From Tetragonia tetragonoides (Eukaryota > Streptophyta > Magnoliopsida > Caryophyllales > Aizoaceae): a DNA stretch of 64,000 nt. The notes under the pieces were generated by a model, which had not been told where the DNA came from, ran no database searches, and saw only the letters and a program-made list of their open reading frames with translations. Location: positions 8,091,501 to 8,155,500 of the forward strand of contig CM076153.1 of assembly GCA_038025085.1 (NCBI GenBank), in the 5' to 3' direction. Made by a program: the position numbers and the translations under genes. The first letter of the stretch is position 1; every line of letters starts with the position of its first letter. This document shows, one piece after another, positions 1-14,400 of the stretch.

Positions 1-3000
1 AAGGGTGAAGCTCAACTTAGATTTTATCCCACCTGCGTTCTAAAGAGTTTCTTTCGTTCAACGATCTCTGATTAACAGAAGCAGCAATAGCAAAAGCCTC
101 TTCTGGTTCTTTATTTCTTTCCTCTTTTACCCTCTTTTCCGCGGGGGGGGTGGGGGGGGGGGGAGAAAGAGAGAGACATTACCCTTCGCACACTCTCATG
201 AAAGTCTACTTTTTCAGCTTGCACTTCATATTTGTGTTCACCAGTGCTGCTGTCAGAATTATGACTGCTGGTCTCATTGTCCTCAGAATCAGACTTCTTG
301 GTCGTTTTACCCCTTCTGACAGCTTTTCCCCTACGTCCTCCTCTCGCTTTGCTGCTTGCAGCACCATTCAATCTCCTTTGTTCTGCCTCAGTAGGCACGC
401 TCCCTCCTTCAGAAGACAATCCCTCTTTAGGATCCCTCCCTTTTGTACGAGATATTTTACTCTTAATTTTGTTATCACTGGTACTTCCATTTCTTTTCTT
501 CATTGTGCCAGGGACCTCTTGTATATCATCTCTGTTAGTCAACTCCAAGGACTGTTTGCCTGTTATTCCTTTAACAGCTTGTCTTATTCTCTTGCTACGG
601 ATTTTTGCAAATCTCTCATTGAATGTGTAAAATGCTTCCAGCCGCAGTTGAGTCTTCACAAACAACAAAGAAAGAAAGACGGAAAGGTAAGCAAATAAAC
701 CTCTGTTAGGGAAAAGGAACCAAGTAAGGCATACATGATGACTTAAAACAGCACTGTAGTAAGTGATAGACTACCCCTCCCCTGGGTAGCAGCATCACAG
801 TTGGAAAACATAATAAGGCACCTTCACCCCCAGTCCCCATCCCAAAACCACAAATTATGCACATACAACCAACATACAAAAATATCCTTAACCTACCCAG
901 AGAGGCTGGCCATGTAAAAAATCTGCCATTCATGCAGAAAAGTTGCAACAGAGTTAAATTATGTTTGCCTGATCTGTTCAATTTTCAAACTCCTATCAAA
1001 TAAAAAGACTTTTGAAGTATAGGTGAGTAACTATATAAGTTAACAAAACCAACAGGACACCAACCAAACCAAGGCTTAACCGTCTGTAGGTTGAGTACAT
1101 AAAATCTACCAAGAATAACAACCACCCAATTTGATTCCACTGTTTGGGGTCTGGGGATGTCAAGGATTCAACATGTACGCAGTCTTACCCTAAGTCCCTA
1201 ACTACTAGGGCTGAGGAAGTCTGGAAATTCTCACATGTCTTCAAGATGCCATCTTGTTAGCAAAGGTTCTTATAAGTTTCATCCTCTGCTAGAAAAATAG
1301 CATCTAAAAGGCATGCAAGAAGCTCCAACCAACTACTCTGACCATCTGCAACAAGATGCAAAATTTATAATTTAATCTTGAAAAGCATATCACGCAACCA
1401 ACTTTATCGAGGACAAAATTCCGTGCAAACTGCAAAGTAGATACTGAAGGAGAAGGAAGAGCACATCCATTGAGTCAATTCCAGCCACCCTGGCGCAGGA
1501 TTGCTCAAACACAAATTTCATTTCAAAAAATGCAATATTTTCTTTATGCAGAATGTTGACACAAGCATCCAAATGATCAAGACTTAACAAGAGATTTTCA
1601 TCGCCTACCATTAAGACTGACTTTTTACAGATGAATATAGAGCCAATCTTTCAGGAAAAATCCTTATTAATCCTGTTTGCCTACTACATGACAGGAAAAA
1701 ACACCTATGAGCACTTCAAAGAAAAGTTCAGAAATACATACACAAACATGCAGAATAAACAGACTTTTTTTTTTTTTTTTGAGAGGGGAGAATAAACAGA
1801 CTTGCGCAGAAGAAATAGTGCAGTTAGGCTTTGCCCAAAATTCCAGTCCCATCTTCACCATAAATGACCCCCACTGGCCCACTTACCCATTCATTTTTAA
1901 AAGCAATAGAGGGTAAACAGAGATATACATGAAAACCATGTCATATATTTCATGGACATAGCATGTCAGACACGTTTATATATTGGTCAATTATTTTTGC
2001 AAATATGAGCAATGAAACAAGATTCACTAAATTGCATACTAATTGAGCACTAGATCATTATCTCACTGGTCAGGCACTGACCTCATGTTTGTTGTACTCT
2101 TTCAAAACAGGCACAAGCAACTCATCAGCCTTTTGGCTAGGCCAACCAATCTTTTCCCAGCACAGTCTGCAGCGAAGCATAAAATTTTCAGAACTGCAAC
2201 TTTTGTACTTTTAAATCCCTCCTTTTCCAGGAGCCGGGGAAGGGGCACGGACGGCGGGTAGATAGAGGCAAGTTAGATATTTACATTTGATGTACTTCTG
2301 CAGAGCTAAGCATGTTGCTGATAGGCACCTTGATAACTTAGAGGCTAATCCTATTAAAATACCAAAAGATACTGCACAAAAAGAATCTGATAAAATAAAC
2401 TGAGGCTCAGCGCGGCTCACCTACGAAGGCTGAAAAGATCAGGCTTTCCCCAGGAGAAAGGCTCAGTAGACTTATCCACTTGTGGAGCTATGTATGCAGA
2501 AATCACTGCATCACTCGGAAAAGAAGAGGGAATGTGCCAGTTCTTACTCACATTTCTCTGCATGTTGAAACAGAATGATTGGAGCAAATTAGCAACAGTA
2601 CTTCAAAGAAAATAGAGATGTAAAAATTGTTGACAGACACATTCATTACATGCTTGTCCATGAAAATTTCCTTTATATTTTGGGCACCATCCTTAGCCTG
2701 ATTGTCCTTGTTTTCCTCCAACGCATCACAGTCAGATGTGGAGGTTCCTTGACTTCCTTCCACATTGCTTTTGGGGTCACTCTTAGAATTCCTGGAAGCT
2801 TTTGACCCTTTTTTCTTTGGAGTAGATCCTGGTTGCACACCCATTTTCCCAAGAATTGTCGGATCAGGTGATTCTATCCATTCCCGAAATTTATGGAGAC
2901 CATTTTCCTCAGGAAACGCATTCAGCACTTCAATAGCATTAACAATGCCAATTCCACTAAATAATCAGAGGGAGAAAAGAAGGACAATGTAAAAGAGCTC

Positions 3001-6000
3001 CAAAGCAAGATTGCATAACTCACTAATATAAAAAATGTTCTCTAACAGCAAACCCATTTACAAAAACTATCAATAATAATAAATAAATAAATAAACGAAT
3101 GCAAACAACTATCATATACATACCTAACACCTTCTGTATAATCACTCCCAAGCAATAAAGCCATGCGGATTAATTTCTCTCTGTTCAATCCTAGCTCACT
3201 TTCAATATCCTGTCACAGACAAATGCATCCCAAGGAAGGTGTATAAGTCTTCCATAGAAGAACCAAAGATTCTCTAGCTTCTACAATTTCGCATACAGCC
3301 ATGTCAAAACAAGCAAGATCCATATGCTAACCTTCATAAAGTAGGTTTCGACATATTTGCGATCATCAAATATATTCTTGTAAACACTTCGGGCTCCAAA
3401 GAGAAATACATCAGAATCATCAGTGACAACTCCGTCCACAAGGTTCGCAAGCTCCATATAAGCACATTGAGCTTCTGCTTCCATTGGTGCAATTATATAC
3501 GGTAAGCCAAACATTTGAAGCAATTCCTGATTCCAAAGAAAATAATTCACTTAAAATGTCAACCAACAAAAACCAGTGACCGATGATGGTAGACTGTGCA
3601 AATGCATGCAAGATACATGAGATGGTAATAAATGAAACCTTCACCAAATGACAGCATAAAAACTGAAACCTTCACTCAAAGATAATGGTGAATGGTGCAA
3701 ATGCATGCAGATACATGAAATGGTAATAAATAAAACCTTCACCAAATGGCAGCAGAAAAATTGAAACCTTTACTCAAAGATAATGGCGAATGATAATGGA
3801 AGGCGATAATTTGCAATGCATGCAAGTTTCAGATGCTTCTCTCGACCACATACTTTAAATTATTTTTCCACCAGGAGATACCATTACTCGAACCTAGAAA
3901 TTTTATACTGCATCGCATACCAATGATCTCCGAGATAGTTCTCATCCATACTAGAGGTTTTACTTATTGTAGTTTAAGCACAAACTTTATTATTTCTACA
4001 GCTAGACACATAAAAGAGACCGACTTAAAGTACCAATATTTGAAATTAAATAAAAAAGATAGACCCAACAAGGAACTAATAACAAGATAAGGCAAACATT
4101 TTATGATATTTGACTCGAATAGCAGTATGCACTTCTTAGAGAAATTTTACTCAGAGAAGAGGGAGAGGATACCCAATACGGAGAACTGTCATAAATTTCT
4201 TCAATAAACTAACAGTAGAGTTTTAAAGAATACCTGACATTCCACAAACATTTCAGAGTTAACAGAATCTGCATTGCGCTCAAGCTTTCTCTGCTCATCC
4301 CCAAGATTTTTGTATTCTTGGTCGAGAACTGACAACTCCTCCTCCAAGCTGGCACCCTCAAAATCAATAGTGTTGTCCAACGCTGAAATCTCTGCATCAA
4401 TTCCTCTTTCCTGTACAGTGACAGGGGCAGTATTTTCTTCAACCATATTTATTTTTACATCAGTATGTGATGTGTGTTTTTCTGCAACCGCTGCTGCCTG
4501 TCCTACGGCAACATCAGATACTTCAGTAGATTCCCATATCTGAGCAAAATCTTTGCGATTTGTTATCTCATCTCCAAGGGTTACATCTACTGAAACAGTT
4601 GAAGCGCCACCAGCTTCTGGAGTTGGTACACTTGAACCATCATTGGCTAACTTACCAATCTGTGTAATCTCCTCCTTGGTTCCTGGAGTAGCAGCTGATT
4701 CTGCTCTTGCAACAGCAATAACAGCCGCAGATGATCTAGAATGAGCATTAGGAGACAAAGGAGTATAAGCTCTCTTTACAGCCACATTAGATCCATCATA
4801 TTCAGCAACAAATGATTGAGATAGATCATTGCCACCCAAAACACTTCCCAGTTGTGAGCTTGGTTCAGAGCTGCAACCTTCCCCATGTGGCGCCCTCATG
4901 GCTGTATGGCCAGATTTCTCCAACACATGGGATACATTACTAGTCGTTCCATCTGTTACATCCTCCAGACTCCTCCTGATAGCCTCCTGCAAAGCAGCTT
5001 CTTCTTCAGCAGATCCTTTTGAGACAGCCTGCGAGACATCAACAGAAACATCTGAAGCCTGTTTGTGGAAATCAGTGGTTGCTTCCACCCATTCTACTCC
5101 AATCTCACTGCCTTTACTATCTTCCACATTAATTGACTTCATTTCCAATTTATTTACATTATTAGTCAACATAGTTCCTTCCTCCCATTCCACATCAGAA
5201 TCATTGTTGTTGAAATCTTCTGCGTGAGAAGAATTTGCTTCCATCTTATTCCCATTAGTTAAAGTACCACTCTTCTTGCTAATGACTACCTCTTCCCATT
5301 CCACATCAGACTCATCATTGTTCTCATCTTTGGTAGGAGAAGAGTTTATTTCTGATCTATCTCCATTAGTTGAATTAAAACATCCCTTGCCAGTGATGTC
5401 CTCTTCCCATTCACAATCTGAGGCAGAATTGTCAGCAGAATAGTTCACTACTGGTTCTCCAGCAGCAAGGCGAGCAAAAAATACATCATCATCATCTAAA
5501 GACTTGTTCTGCCCAACATCATCAAAGGATATCTTTAGGCAAGTTTCACTGTTGTGTGAAAGATCATTATGGGACTCAGTCTCTAACAATCGGTTCTTAG
5601 TGTTATCTGGGACACCGCCACCATTGGATTTGTTTGCCAACTCAAAAGATTGGCCTTCAGAGTGAGATTTCCCTGAAACATCTCTTCCATCAGGTTTAAT
5701 TGGAGCAGTTTGTGAATTATTTAGAATTGTTTTCTCCTGTTCAAATTCTTTCATCAAATCTATGTTCCTCTGCAGATCCCGTGTCATACGGATTCCCAGA
5801 GCTCTTCCTCTACTAACACGCCTACGCCCTCTCTCATCAATGAAAGTCTGAATATCATCAGCGAAGTCCCCCAAAGGTTCATCAGCAGCTGGCCCAGCTC
5901 CTGGATTAGATTTAGTAGTAGATGCAATGGCATTCAGTATATCCAAGGAAGAATTCTTCTTCTCTAATATTTGTTGTTTCTCAGCTTCTTTTTCAGCTCC

Positions 6001-9000
6001 ACCTGACGCAAGAAGTCTAATCAATATAATGCAAAACATAGTCAGAGGTCAATCAACAAAATGCAAATAGCTAATAAGCACAGTATGCTTTAAACCAAAA
6101 GATACAAAGTTAAGCTTACTGTTTATCCCCAGAAAAGGATGACGAGAAAATGAATTCTCTATTTGTTTCAGACGCTATACGAGAAGTCTGCACTCCACCC
6201 ACTGCCTTCCCGGCAGCAGCCTTTTGTACCTCATTAATTTCGCGGCGGAAAGCAACTGTTTTAAGATAGGCCTCAATTTGGAGCTCTGAGAACTTCTGAG
6301 GAGCCTAGGTGGGTGCACGAAGGACACAAATATATGCATAAGCACAAAAGTCTTTTAAGTTCACAAACCTCATTATGTGGAAAACTGGAAACCTAGAGGT
6401 AGTGAGCATATTATTATCAATGCAGATTAAAATTAGAATAAACCATCTTAAAGAAATAGAAAAAAGTATGTGTGCGAACACACACACTGCTCAACTGTAA
6501 TTCCATTAGCAATGTCTGCCCAAATGTAATTCAGTAAATGGACATTGCCAAACTCAGAGACATGTTTTGACCAGTTGAACAGATTGACTTAAGATAGATT
6601 AAAGCTAAAATAGATTGAAGTCCAAAGAATCACTGAAGTCAACACTCAGTTTGATACATTTAATTGCTAGACAAATAGTCTACGGTGATAAAGTAACACT
6701 GTAATCAAAGCTTCACTGGAATAACAAACATATACATCATGAAACAGCCTCTCTGTTTTCACAGATGTAAGGCTTTGTACACTGAACACCCCCCCCCTTT
6801 GTTCTATCGGGCAGGAGCCTCTTTGAAAACACTGGGGATATGTTGACGTGAATTCGTTTAGCAAATGTATTGAGAAGTCAATCATTTCAGCAAAAAACAC
6901 TTAGAATGGTTCCCAATAAGAAATATTAAATTACCAGAGAAAGTATCAAAACCGGAATGCAAATGAGAACGCGACCCTATTCTACTTTTCTACATGCTCC
7001 AAAACTTCTTTAAAAACTTATTGCAAATTACCTTCTTCACTTTTTGATACTTTTGTCTGTTCTCTGCCATCAGTCTTTCCCTCATCTACAAAACAGAGGA
7101 AAATGACATATAACAGCCAGCAATAATGGACCACGGTCAGCTGCAAAAACCATAATCTCTTGACATTTAAATTACCTGAACAAGAAGATCAAGCTGCATA
7201 GATGGAGGCAAAGCAGCTAATACAGCTGGATCCACATTTCCATCACTTATTGGCTGCAAAAGATCCCATCCTTACAATCAGAAAGCCAAATGAAATTAAA
7301 AAAAAAAAGAAAAATAAGGGGAGACTGCATGGTTAATGCCATTATCCAACACCAATGGTGATAGTAATCGAAAGATCTAGAATTCTAACCCATAGCATAG
7401 CATACCATCAACCCAGTGCCTCCTCCCAAGCAAGGTGCTATACTTCAGAATGCTAATTATCAATCACAAATTTAACTAGCATAACCATTACCCCATTGAA
7501 TAGAGAAAGGCACCTAATTCCATCTGGGAATGGAGGTCATTTACTCATATACTAGATTAGCACACATTCACATAGGTAATAACCTGATAACCACAGAACC
7601 ACAGATCCCTAGTAATGTCCATAATAAGAGAAACACAATTCAGTTAAAAAGAGTTAAAATGAACATACTAGTATCATCTCTTCATCATTTTCATCATCCT
7701 CATCATCTGTTGGAAATGCTGTAGCAGATGTATTGCCATTATTGCTACTAATTGCTGCAGCAGAAGTTGATGCACTGCCATTAAGGCCATCACATTCTTC
7801 TGCCACTATCGATGCTGCCAGCCTGAGTCACTCACCAAAGCAAACTCTAATTCTCCCCCAATTTAAGAAAGAAAAAAAGGAAAAAGGACACGGTTACAAG
7901 GTACTCACATTTCATCAATAATTTCCTGATTGTGACCTTCCCCTGCCACGTTATTCTTCTCTGAAGCTTCAGATTGGTCTACCATGACTTCCTTACCTTT
8001 AAAACTGTTCTTGTTGTTTTGATTCTTGAGATCCTCTGCCACATTTTTCAATCTCATTGTTCTAACCTATAGGCATGAATCAAATCTACTCATTGTTACA
8101 TGAAAATTCAAAAACGAAACGATTAAAATAAGGCATCACGTAAAACAACCAATAGTGAGAGCTCATACAACTCTAGCGGCCAGCTAAATGATATCAAATA
8201 ACACCTATCTTTAAACAGGACACCATAGCCCACCAAGCATGACGATAAACACACAAAGTTCGTCTAAAAGCACCATCCTATACGAAAAAGGGTCATCCTC
8301 TGACAACTGATTCTCACAAATGTAAACTGGGGTGAGATTATAACTCCAGGAAATTAGTCATAGCAGTTTCGTTTTAAAAGAGCATAGAAGAGAACCGAAA
8401 AAATATAAAGTAAAAACACTTGCGGCAAATATATCAAACTCATATATGAAAAAGAACAATACACAACAAAGGAAAAAGAATCCATCAACAAAAATAATCA
8501 TTCTTCTTCAGAGACATACGCTTCACCCTTACAATCCTACACTATTCATCTGTTAGCTTGGTTTAAAAAGCATTCTTGACCAAAAGACAAATGGATCACA
8601 CATTCAGCTTTAGAGATCTACTACCTAATTTGCTGATGAACTAGGCAACTGGACTGCCAGATACCAGCCAACTGATTGATGTAGCAAGAAGTGCATGTGT
8701 TAGACATAACTGCATCCACAACATGGCAACATCGGTGACACCCTAGGAGGAAGCCTCATCAGCTACGCACACACTTTATGTAAACCTTCGCCCCATAACA
8801 CATCAAAGCATTAAAAAAAGGCATCTTTAATTTCTCCTGGCATCCTTGGACAATGTATCTCCCCTACTTCTCTTTCTCATCGCTCACCTATATCCCACCC
8901 CCCCTCCGCGACTGCCATTCAGTGTCAGGCTTCCTAAATTCAAAGTGATTGGGCATCTTTATAAAAACATTGCTATGTCGCAAAAAGGCTGATATCCTCC

Positions 9001-9828
9001 TTACAGTACTAGATCATCTAGAACCAAATGAAATCAACGTAGCATGTCCTTCAAAAATCAACAACATGGTCAAAAAACAGTTCGGAATGACCACCACTTG
9101 TTTCACTTTTTCCATATGACTTGCTCTACTCTTACGAGGTTTGCAAATAAACATTCTGTTTAAATGACGACGTCAAATTAACATAATGCTGCGTTCAAGG
9201 GTAAATTAGTTATATGGAACGTTGATATAGCAAATGTGGGTTGTTTTGCAAACAACTAAATCAAACAAGAATTACATTTTTCAGTAAAGAACAAAGAGTA
9301 TAATGAACATAATAAGAATCCATACTCCAACCAAAAAATAGTTCAAAAACAAATTTTGTACCTACATGATTCAAAAGCAACTTCTCAGCAGTTTTACGAA
9401 TCTTCGCCTGAGCATTCTCTCTCTGTCTCCTCCGCGCAATAACAGTCCTTCGCTTCAAAGCCGGCGTTCCTCCATCGAACACGAACACCGGCTTAGTGCG
9501 AAGAAACAGTAGTTTACAAATGCGGCGAAAAAAACCTAATATGTGTGCATTTCTCACCATTTCCCCTTTCTCATCACGCATCGCCTTCATAAATTGTACC
9601 ATCCATATACTCGCATCTAATCATCAAACAATTGCAAGCTAAATTAGGGTTTTCGAATTGGAAAAATGCGAAATTTTCCGAATTATCGAGAGTTAGGGTT
9701 TTGAGAAGAGAGAGAGAGAGAGAGAGAGAAAAAGACTGACCGACGGCGAGGCGTTTTCCGGCGAGGGTTTCGACGGATACACGGCGACCGACTGGAGCGA
9801 GAAGTTCCCATAGATTGTGAACTCCCAT
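1..9828 (-). CDS. UVH3: DNA repair endonuclease UVH3 (XPG/RAD2 family), 3' end outside window
   Basis: Plant XPG homologue, the structure-specific nuclease that makes the 3' incision in nucleotide excision repair in the nucleus. I placed exons at 9828-9741, 9616-9366, 8066-7909, 7822-7669, 7253-7176, 7085-7032, 6304-6120, 6016-4234, 3526-3332, 3209-3124, 2956-2650, 2557-2421, 2166-2082 and 653-about 170; all joins from exon 1 to exon 14 keep frame (1187 codons to the end of exon 13). The XPG N domain is residues 1-113 with D30 and D77. A long acidic spacer follows. The I domain starts near residue 918 with E933, E935, D954 and D956, then the helix-hairpin-helix GIGIVNA. The C-terminal part has a PIP-box-like QLRLEAFY (about residue 1189). 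The spacer holds a UIM-like helix and tandem acidic repeats. A further exon probably lies near 45-105, so the end of exon 14 is uncertain and about 100 residues may be missing. The start [10 protein letters not shown] is canonical for the family. Confidence 0.95.
1111..1235 (-). mobile_element. Au/TS-like SINE, 3' part, in UVH3 intron 13
   Basis: Read on the minus strand, this stretch contains GGTAAGACTGCGTACAT, then TCCCCAGACCCC, then a degraded TGGGTGGTTGTTATT tail. This is the order seen at the 3' end of Au/TS-type plant SINEs, which end in TTG repeats. It shares GGTAAGACTGCGTACAT with the copy at 38283-38410. The 5' promoter half is not recognisable. It lies in the 1.4-kb intron 13 (654-2081) of UVH3. 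Confidence 0.6.
9711..9729. repeat. (GA)n microsatellite in UVH3 intron 1
   Basis: Pure GA dinucleotide run inside the short first intron of UVH3, close to its 5' splice site. Confidence 0.9.
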
Positions 9829-11410
9829 TTTTGGAGTTGGAGCGCCAACACTGGGAAAAAAGAAAAAGAAAAACAAAAAAAAACTTTGATCTTGTTTTTG
9901 GTTTGTGTTGTTGTTGTTGTTGTTGTTGTTGGGGGTTTATTTTACCGCCAAGGAGCCAACGACTTGTGAAAGTCGGAACTCAGAAGTCAGAAGTATATGA
10001 ACAGGCCCAATAGGGAAGTCAAAAGAATACGACGGTCTCTCATTTATAACGGGAAAAAATTTAAGGGAAAGATCGAAAGAATTAGAAAGTCGGTTTCACA
10101 CAAACTGATGCATGAGACGGTGATATATCTTGAGTAAAAAGGTGATATAGATATTTGATATAAACAAAATTAAAAAAAAAAAAAAAAAGGTGATATGGAT
10201 ATTTGTTTTAAAAAAATGCTATAGATATAAATACATGTGGGAATAAAAAAATGATACTTATATTTTATTTTTTTATCGCTTATTTTTAAACTCTCATAAC
10301 GTTGAAAATATGAAATAAATTGTGGTAACTCACAAAAAATAGGGGTCACTATTGAGAAATGTTGGGGTCACTTATATTGAGCAGTGACCCTTGTTTCATT
10401 GAAAAGTGACTCCCGTCTTACCAAAAGTTACAGAAAGAATGTTGTACAAAAGTTTTTGTGAATAAAATGACATCTAGGAGTAAAAAGAAAAAACAATTCC
10501 TTGTGGATAAAAGATGATATTTTGGATAAAGCAAAAAAAATGATCTTTTGATCGCATTATCTATGAGGTCGGTTGTCTTATAAGAGAATGATTATGATGA
10601 GTGAGAATAGATGATACATTAACGATAACGAGGAATTTTGTTACATACCAAAATAACTATCCTTACTCATATTTTCAAATATCATTTTCTTTATAGAGGA
10701 TGAATTTTGACTATCAATTTCTCTCGAAATATTCAAGTAAAGTTACTCGGAAAAAAAAAGTATTGTGAAAGTATTTCTTTTTTACGAGTAACAAAACACA
10801 AAAACTATTGCTCACCATAAATGACCCTATATTTCTAAACAGTGACCCCATTTTTCTGTAAGTTAGTCTCACATAAGACATATTGATAACAACAACTATT
10901 GTGATTTTTAAAAAAAAAATCCTAAATAAAGGGTAATGTTTGCCACTGATATCTAAAAAAACATCTAAAAATTTAGAGGGAGTTGTCTTTTTTTTATTTA
11001 TCCTAGACTGTTGCAAAAACTATATTAGAAATTCATATCATATAGGGTGGTCACACTTATGACTCATGAATAAACTAATATTCAAATCTAATAATAAATT
11101 ACTCCAAAGTGCATACATTATTTATTCATACAAGTTAATCTCATCACTACTTAACCAATTGCTAATATTGGAAACTAACTTTTTTTTGTGGTGTAAGAGC
11201 ATGGCCCCAAGTGCTCTTGATGCTTGTAATTTTAGTATGCATATCTACCTAAGTTTAGCCTTAAATTAACAACCAATGTAACTACCGAAATTAGCTTTTT
11301 ATCTCACATTCTATAACTCTCATTCTCTCCTCACCATAGTATAAAAGATGAATACATACTCCCCACAACTTTTGTGGAATGTTAGTGAACACTAAAAGGG
11401 GTGAAAAATC
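9829..11410. other. Divergent intergenic region UVH3/pectinesterase
   Basis: AT-rich spacer between two divergently transcribed genes, so it holds both promoters. A (GTT)n run lies at 9906-9930, in the UVH3 leader or promoter. Several imperfect repeats of GGTGATAT(A/G)GATATT occur at 10120-10205. GTGACCC-type words recur near 10340-10410 and 10810-10860, and a GTCTCACATAAGAC-like word near 10865 resembles ends of old MITEs. No coding sequence was recognised. Confidence 0.6.
9906..9930. repeat. (GTT)n microsatellite upstream of UVH3
   Basis: Perfect GTT trinucleotide array about 80 bp upstream of the UVH3 start codon (AAC repeats in the sense of the gene), probably in its 5' leader. Confidence 0.85.
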
Positions 11411-14400
11411 ATGGCAACACAAGTCAAGCAAATAAATACAATGCAAGGAATATTTGTAGCAATTATTCTCCTTTTTATTAAGCAAGTGTTTGTCACAAAT
11501 GCAGCAACTTTAATTCCAGAAGAACCATCTCAACTTAGCAGTTGGTTTCAAGGTGTTGTCAAACCATTTAGGTGAGCATAAAACTTTCTACTTATTGATC
11601 ATGCAATTCTAATCAATATCGTCGCCTCTAAATGTTTTCCCCCTATTCCATCTCCAAAAATATACTTTCTATCTCAACATATAACTATATGGATTATATG
11701 AAATTTTATTGATATCAAAAGACAATTACACAATTTATCAATCTATAAATAATTATAGGATATTCTTTCATTTACCAAGAGATATAACACATATGTTTTT
11801 ATGTACATATAAGCTTTCTCGGGTAGCGCATATAATTAGTAACAAATTTACACCTTTAATATCATTATATCCTATTTTACAGTGCACAAAAGGGGAATTT
11901 GGAACCCAATTTAGTAGAAGCAGAAAGTACAATGGAAACTATCAAAGTGAGCCAAGATGGAAGTGGAAAATTCAAAACAATAACAGATGCGATCAAAAGC
12001 ATTGACATTGGAAACAAAAATCGTGTAATTATAACAATTGGTCCTGGAGAATACAAGGAAAAGATTAAGATAGACAGATTTAAGCCATACATTACCTTTT
12101 ATGGTGATCCCAAAAACAACCCAATTTTGACATTTCATGGTACAGCTGCTCAATATGGGACTGTAGATAGTGCAACATTGATTGTCGAGTCTGATTACTT
12201 TGTTGGTGCGAATCTAATCATTAAGGTATGTACCCTTATTTTTTCATGTCAATGTCATTGTTTTATGAGGAAATATTTGGTGCACCCCTTATACATGTGT
12301 AATAAGATATTTGATGATAAAAGTCCAAGAATTGTTACAGAATCTCATTGTTAAGATCAAATACAGGCATTTAATTGGTAATGTCAATAGTCAAATAAGT
12401 TATATCATTTACATATCCCTTTTTTTTTTGTTTTTGTGCAATTGGAGGGACAAGCCCTTATCATTTACATTTCTTTTAATATTACTTATTCTTAACCTTT
12501 TGACATCAGTTACATGATGTTACTCTACACTCTCGTTTTCACATAATTTTTAACGTAAAACTAATGCACATATGTAGTCGGTAAATTTAAATACACATAT
12601 AGATATGCTTTGGTCATTGACTAGTATATATAAAACATCTTCACCATAAGTCTTCTAATAAATATTGGTGATATTTCGTGATCTAGAATACTGCCCCAAG
12701 ACCCGACGGCAAAATAAAAGATGCACAGGCTGCTGCATTGAGGATTTCTGGCGATAAGGCGGCATTTTATAATTGTAAATTTACAGGATTTCAAGATACC
12801 ATTTGTGATGATAAAGGAAAACATTTATTCAAAGATTGCTATATTGAAGGAACAGTTGATTTTATCTTTGGCGAAGCCAGATCGCTCTACTTGGTACACA
12901 TTATATTTGATTGGTCACATTCTTCTTATATTTCTATTGGGGCCTAAATTTTATTGCGATCATACGACTCGTGTATGACTCAACTATTCTAACCCTATTC
13001 CACTATATAATTTAATTCATAATAAGTTACTATCTATTATGTACGACATGTAAAGAAGTAGTTTAGGTTGAAGTGTCCAAAGAAAATCTTTTCTCACTAA
13101 ATCTTCTCCCCTCCCCCAACGAAAAGAGAAATAAGCATTTCATTATTCCAACAATATAATCGTTTTTGGTATTTGGGAGCGAGGGGATGCAACCCCCGAA
13201 AGAAAGTCAACTAATAACTAAGAATACTACATGTTCTATCCACTTTTATGAGATTTTCATACGCATTACGCATTGCAATAGAGCGTTAAAGAAAAAGAAA
13301 TAAATAAGTTCTCCCTTACAAAAGAAAATGTTTACTCCTTTTCTTACTTCAGTGCATATATGATATTAAAGATTATCTTTATTATGCTTTACATGCTATA
13401 AAAATAAAAAATAAAAGGAGTTAGGGTAGGAGAGTGAAAACAAAATGCATATAATTTGGTATGGTTTTACTTTCTTGTAAGCTTTGTGACAATGTTCTCT
13501 AGATTTATTTATCAGAACCTATTTTACGAATTTTCTTCTAATAGTTGTTATTTCGACGACAGAATACTGAACTACATGTTATACCGGGTGATCCGATGGC
13601 TGTGATAACAGCTCATGCAAGAAAGAATGAACAAGGTGTAGGTGGATATTCATTTGTCCATTGCAAGATAACAGGTTCAGGTGGTAATACTTTCTTAGGA
13701 AGAGCATGGATGGAAGCAGCACGAGTTATTTACTCGTATTGTACAATGAGTAATGTTGTAAACCCCCAGGGTTGGTCTGACAACTTTAAACCTCCAATGC
13801 AAAAGTAAACCATCTAATCTCTCTTTATCTCCACAGTTTTTTTAAAATATAAAATATTAATCTCACTTATATATTATCTTTATTTTTTTTAATTATAAAA
13901 ATTGGTCCACTCTCAGGATTTTTTTTTTTTTTTTTTTTATTATAAAAATTGGTCCTTTCTTCTACAAACTAAAAATGAAATAGATTGTAGTTAAGTTCTA
14001 CCCATTAATTATCTTTCAAAATTTTCATTAAGTTAGATAACTAAGTTCAAGTCTGCCTTTTGTCACGTTTAAAAAGGTTTGAATATATCATCTAATAAGC
14101 TAATAAGGTTCTATAAAAAAAATCATAAAAACTTAGAATCATTTTAAAAAAAAAACCTTAATCTAATAAATATTACACAAGATAACGAATATATATCTTT
14201 CATTTTTTTGAGGTATATATATTAGTCATATACTCATATTACTTTTCTTAGACAACAATCCATTTACTTTTTCAATAATGTGCTTAAACCTAGGAAAATT
14301 CCTAATTTCCTCTCAGTTATTAGAAAATTCATAATTTTATCTACCTAACTAAAGTCTAAAATTACTTTTACGCCTTTAAATATAACATATGTACATTCCC

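Noticed and set aside
143..161. Poly-G tract as a G-quadruplex element
   Set aside because: It lies in UVH3 intron sequence at the edge; it could be a simple homopolymer or a sequencing artefact.
9361..9365. Alternative donor GTACAA for UVH3 exon 2
   Set aside because: It puts a stop at the start of exon 3; the GTAGGT donor at 9365 keeps frame and gives [14 protein letters not shown].
13545..13562. Extra residues at the start of pectinesterase exon 4
   Set aside because: Joining at 13563 restores the family sequence after SLYL; using the upstream AG would insert six foreign residues.
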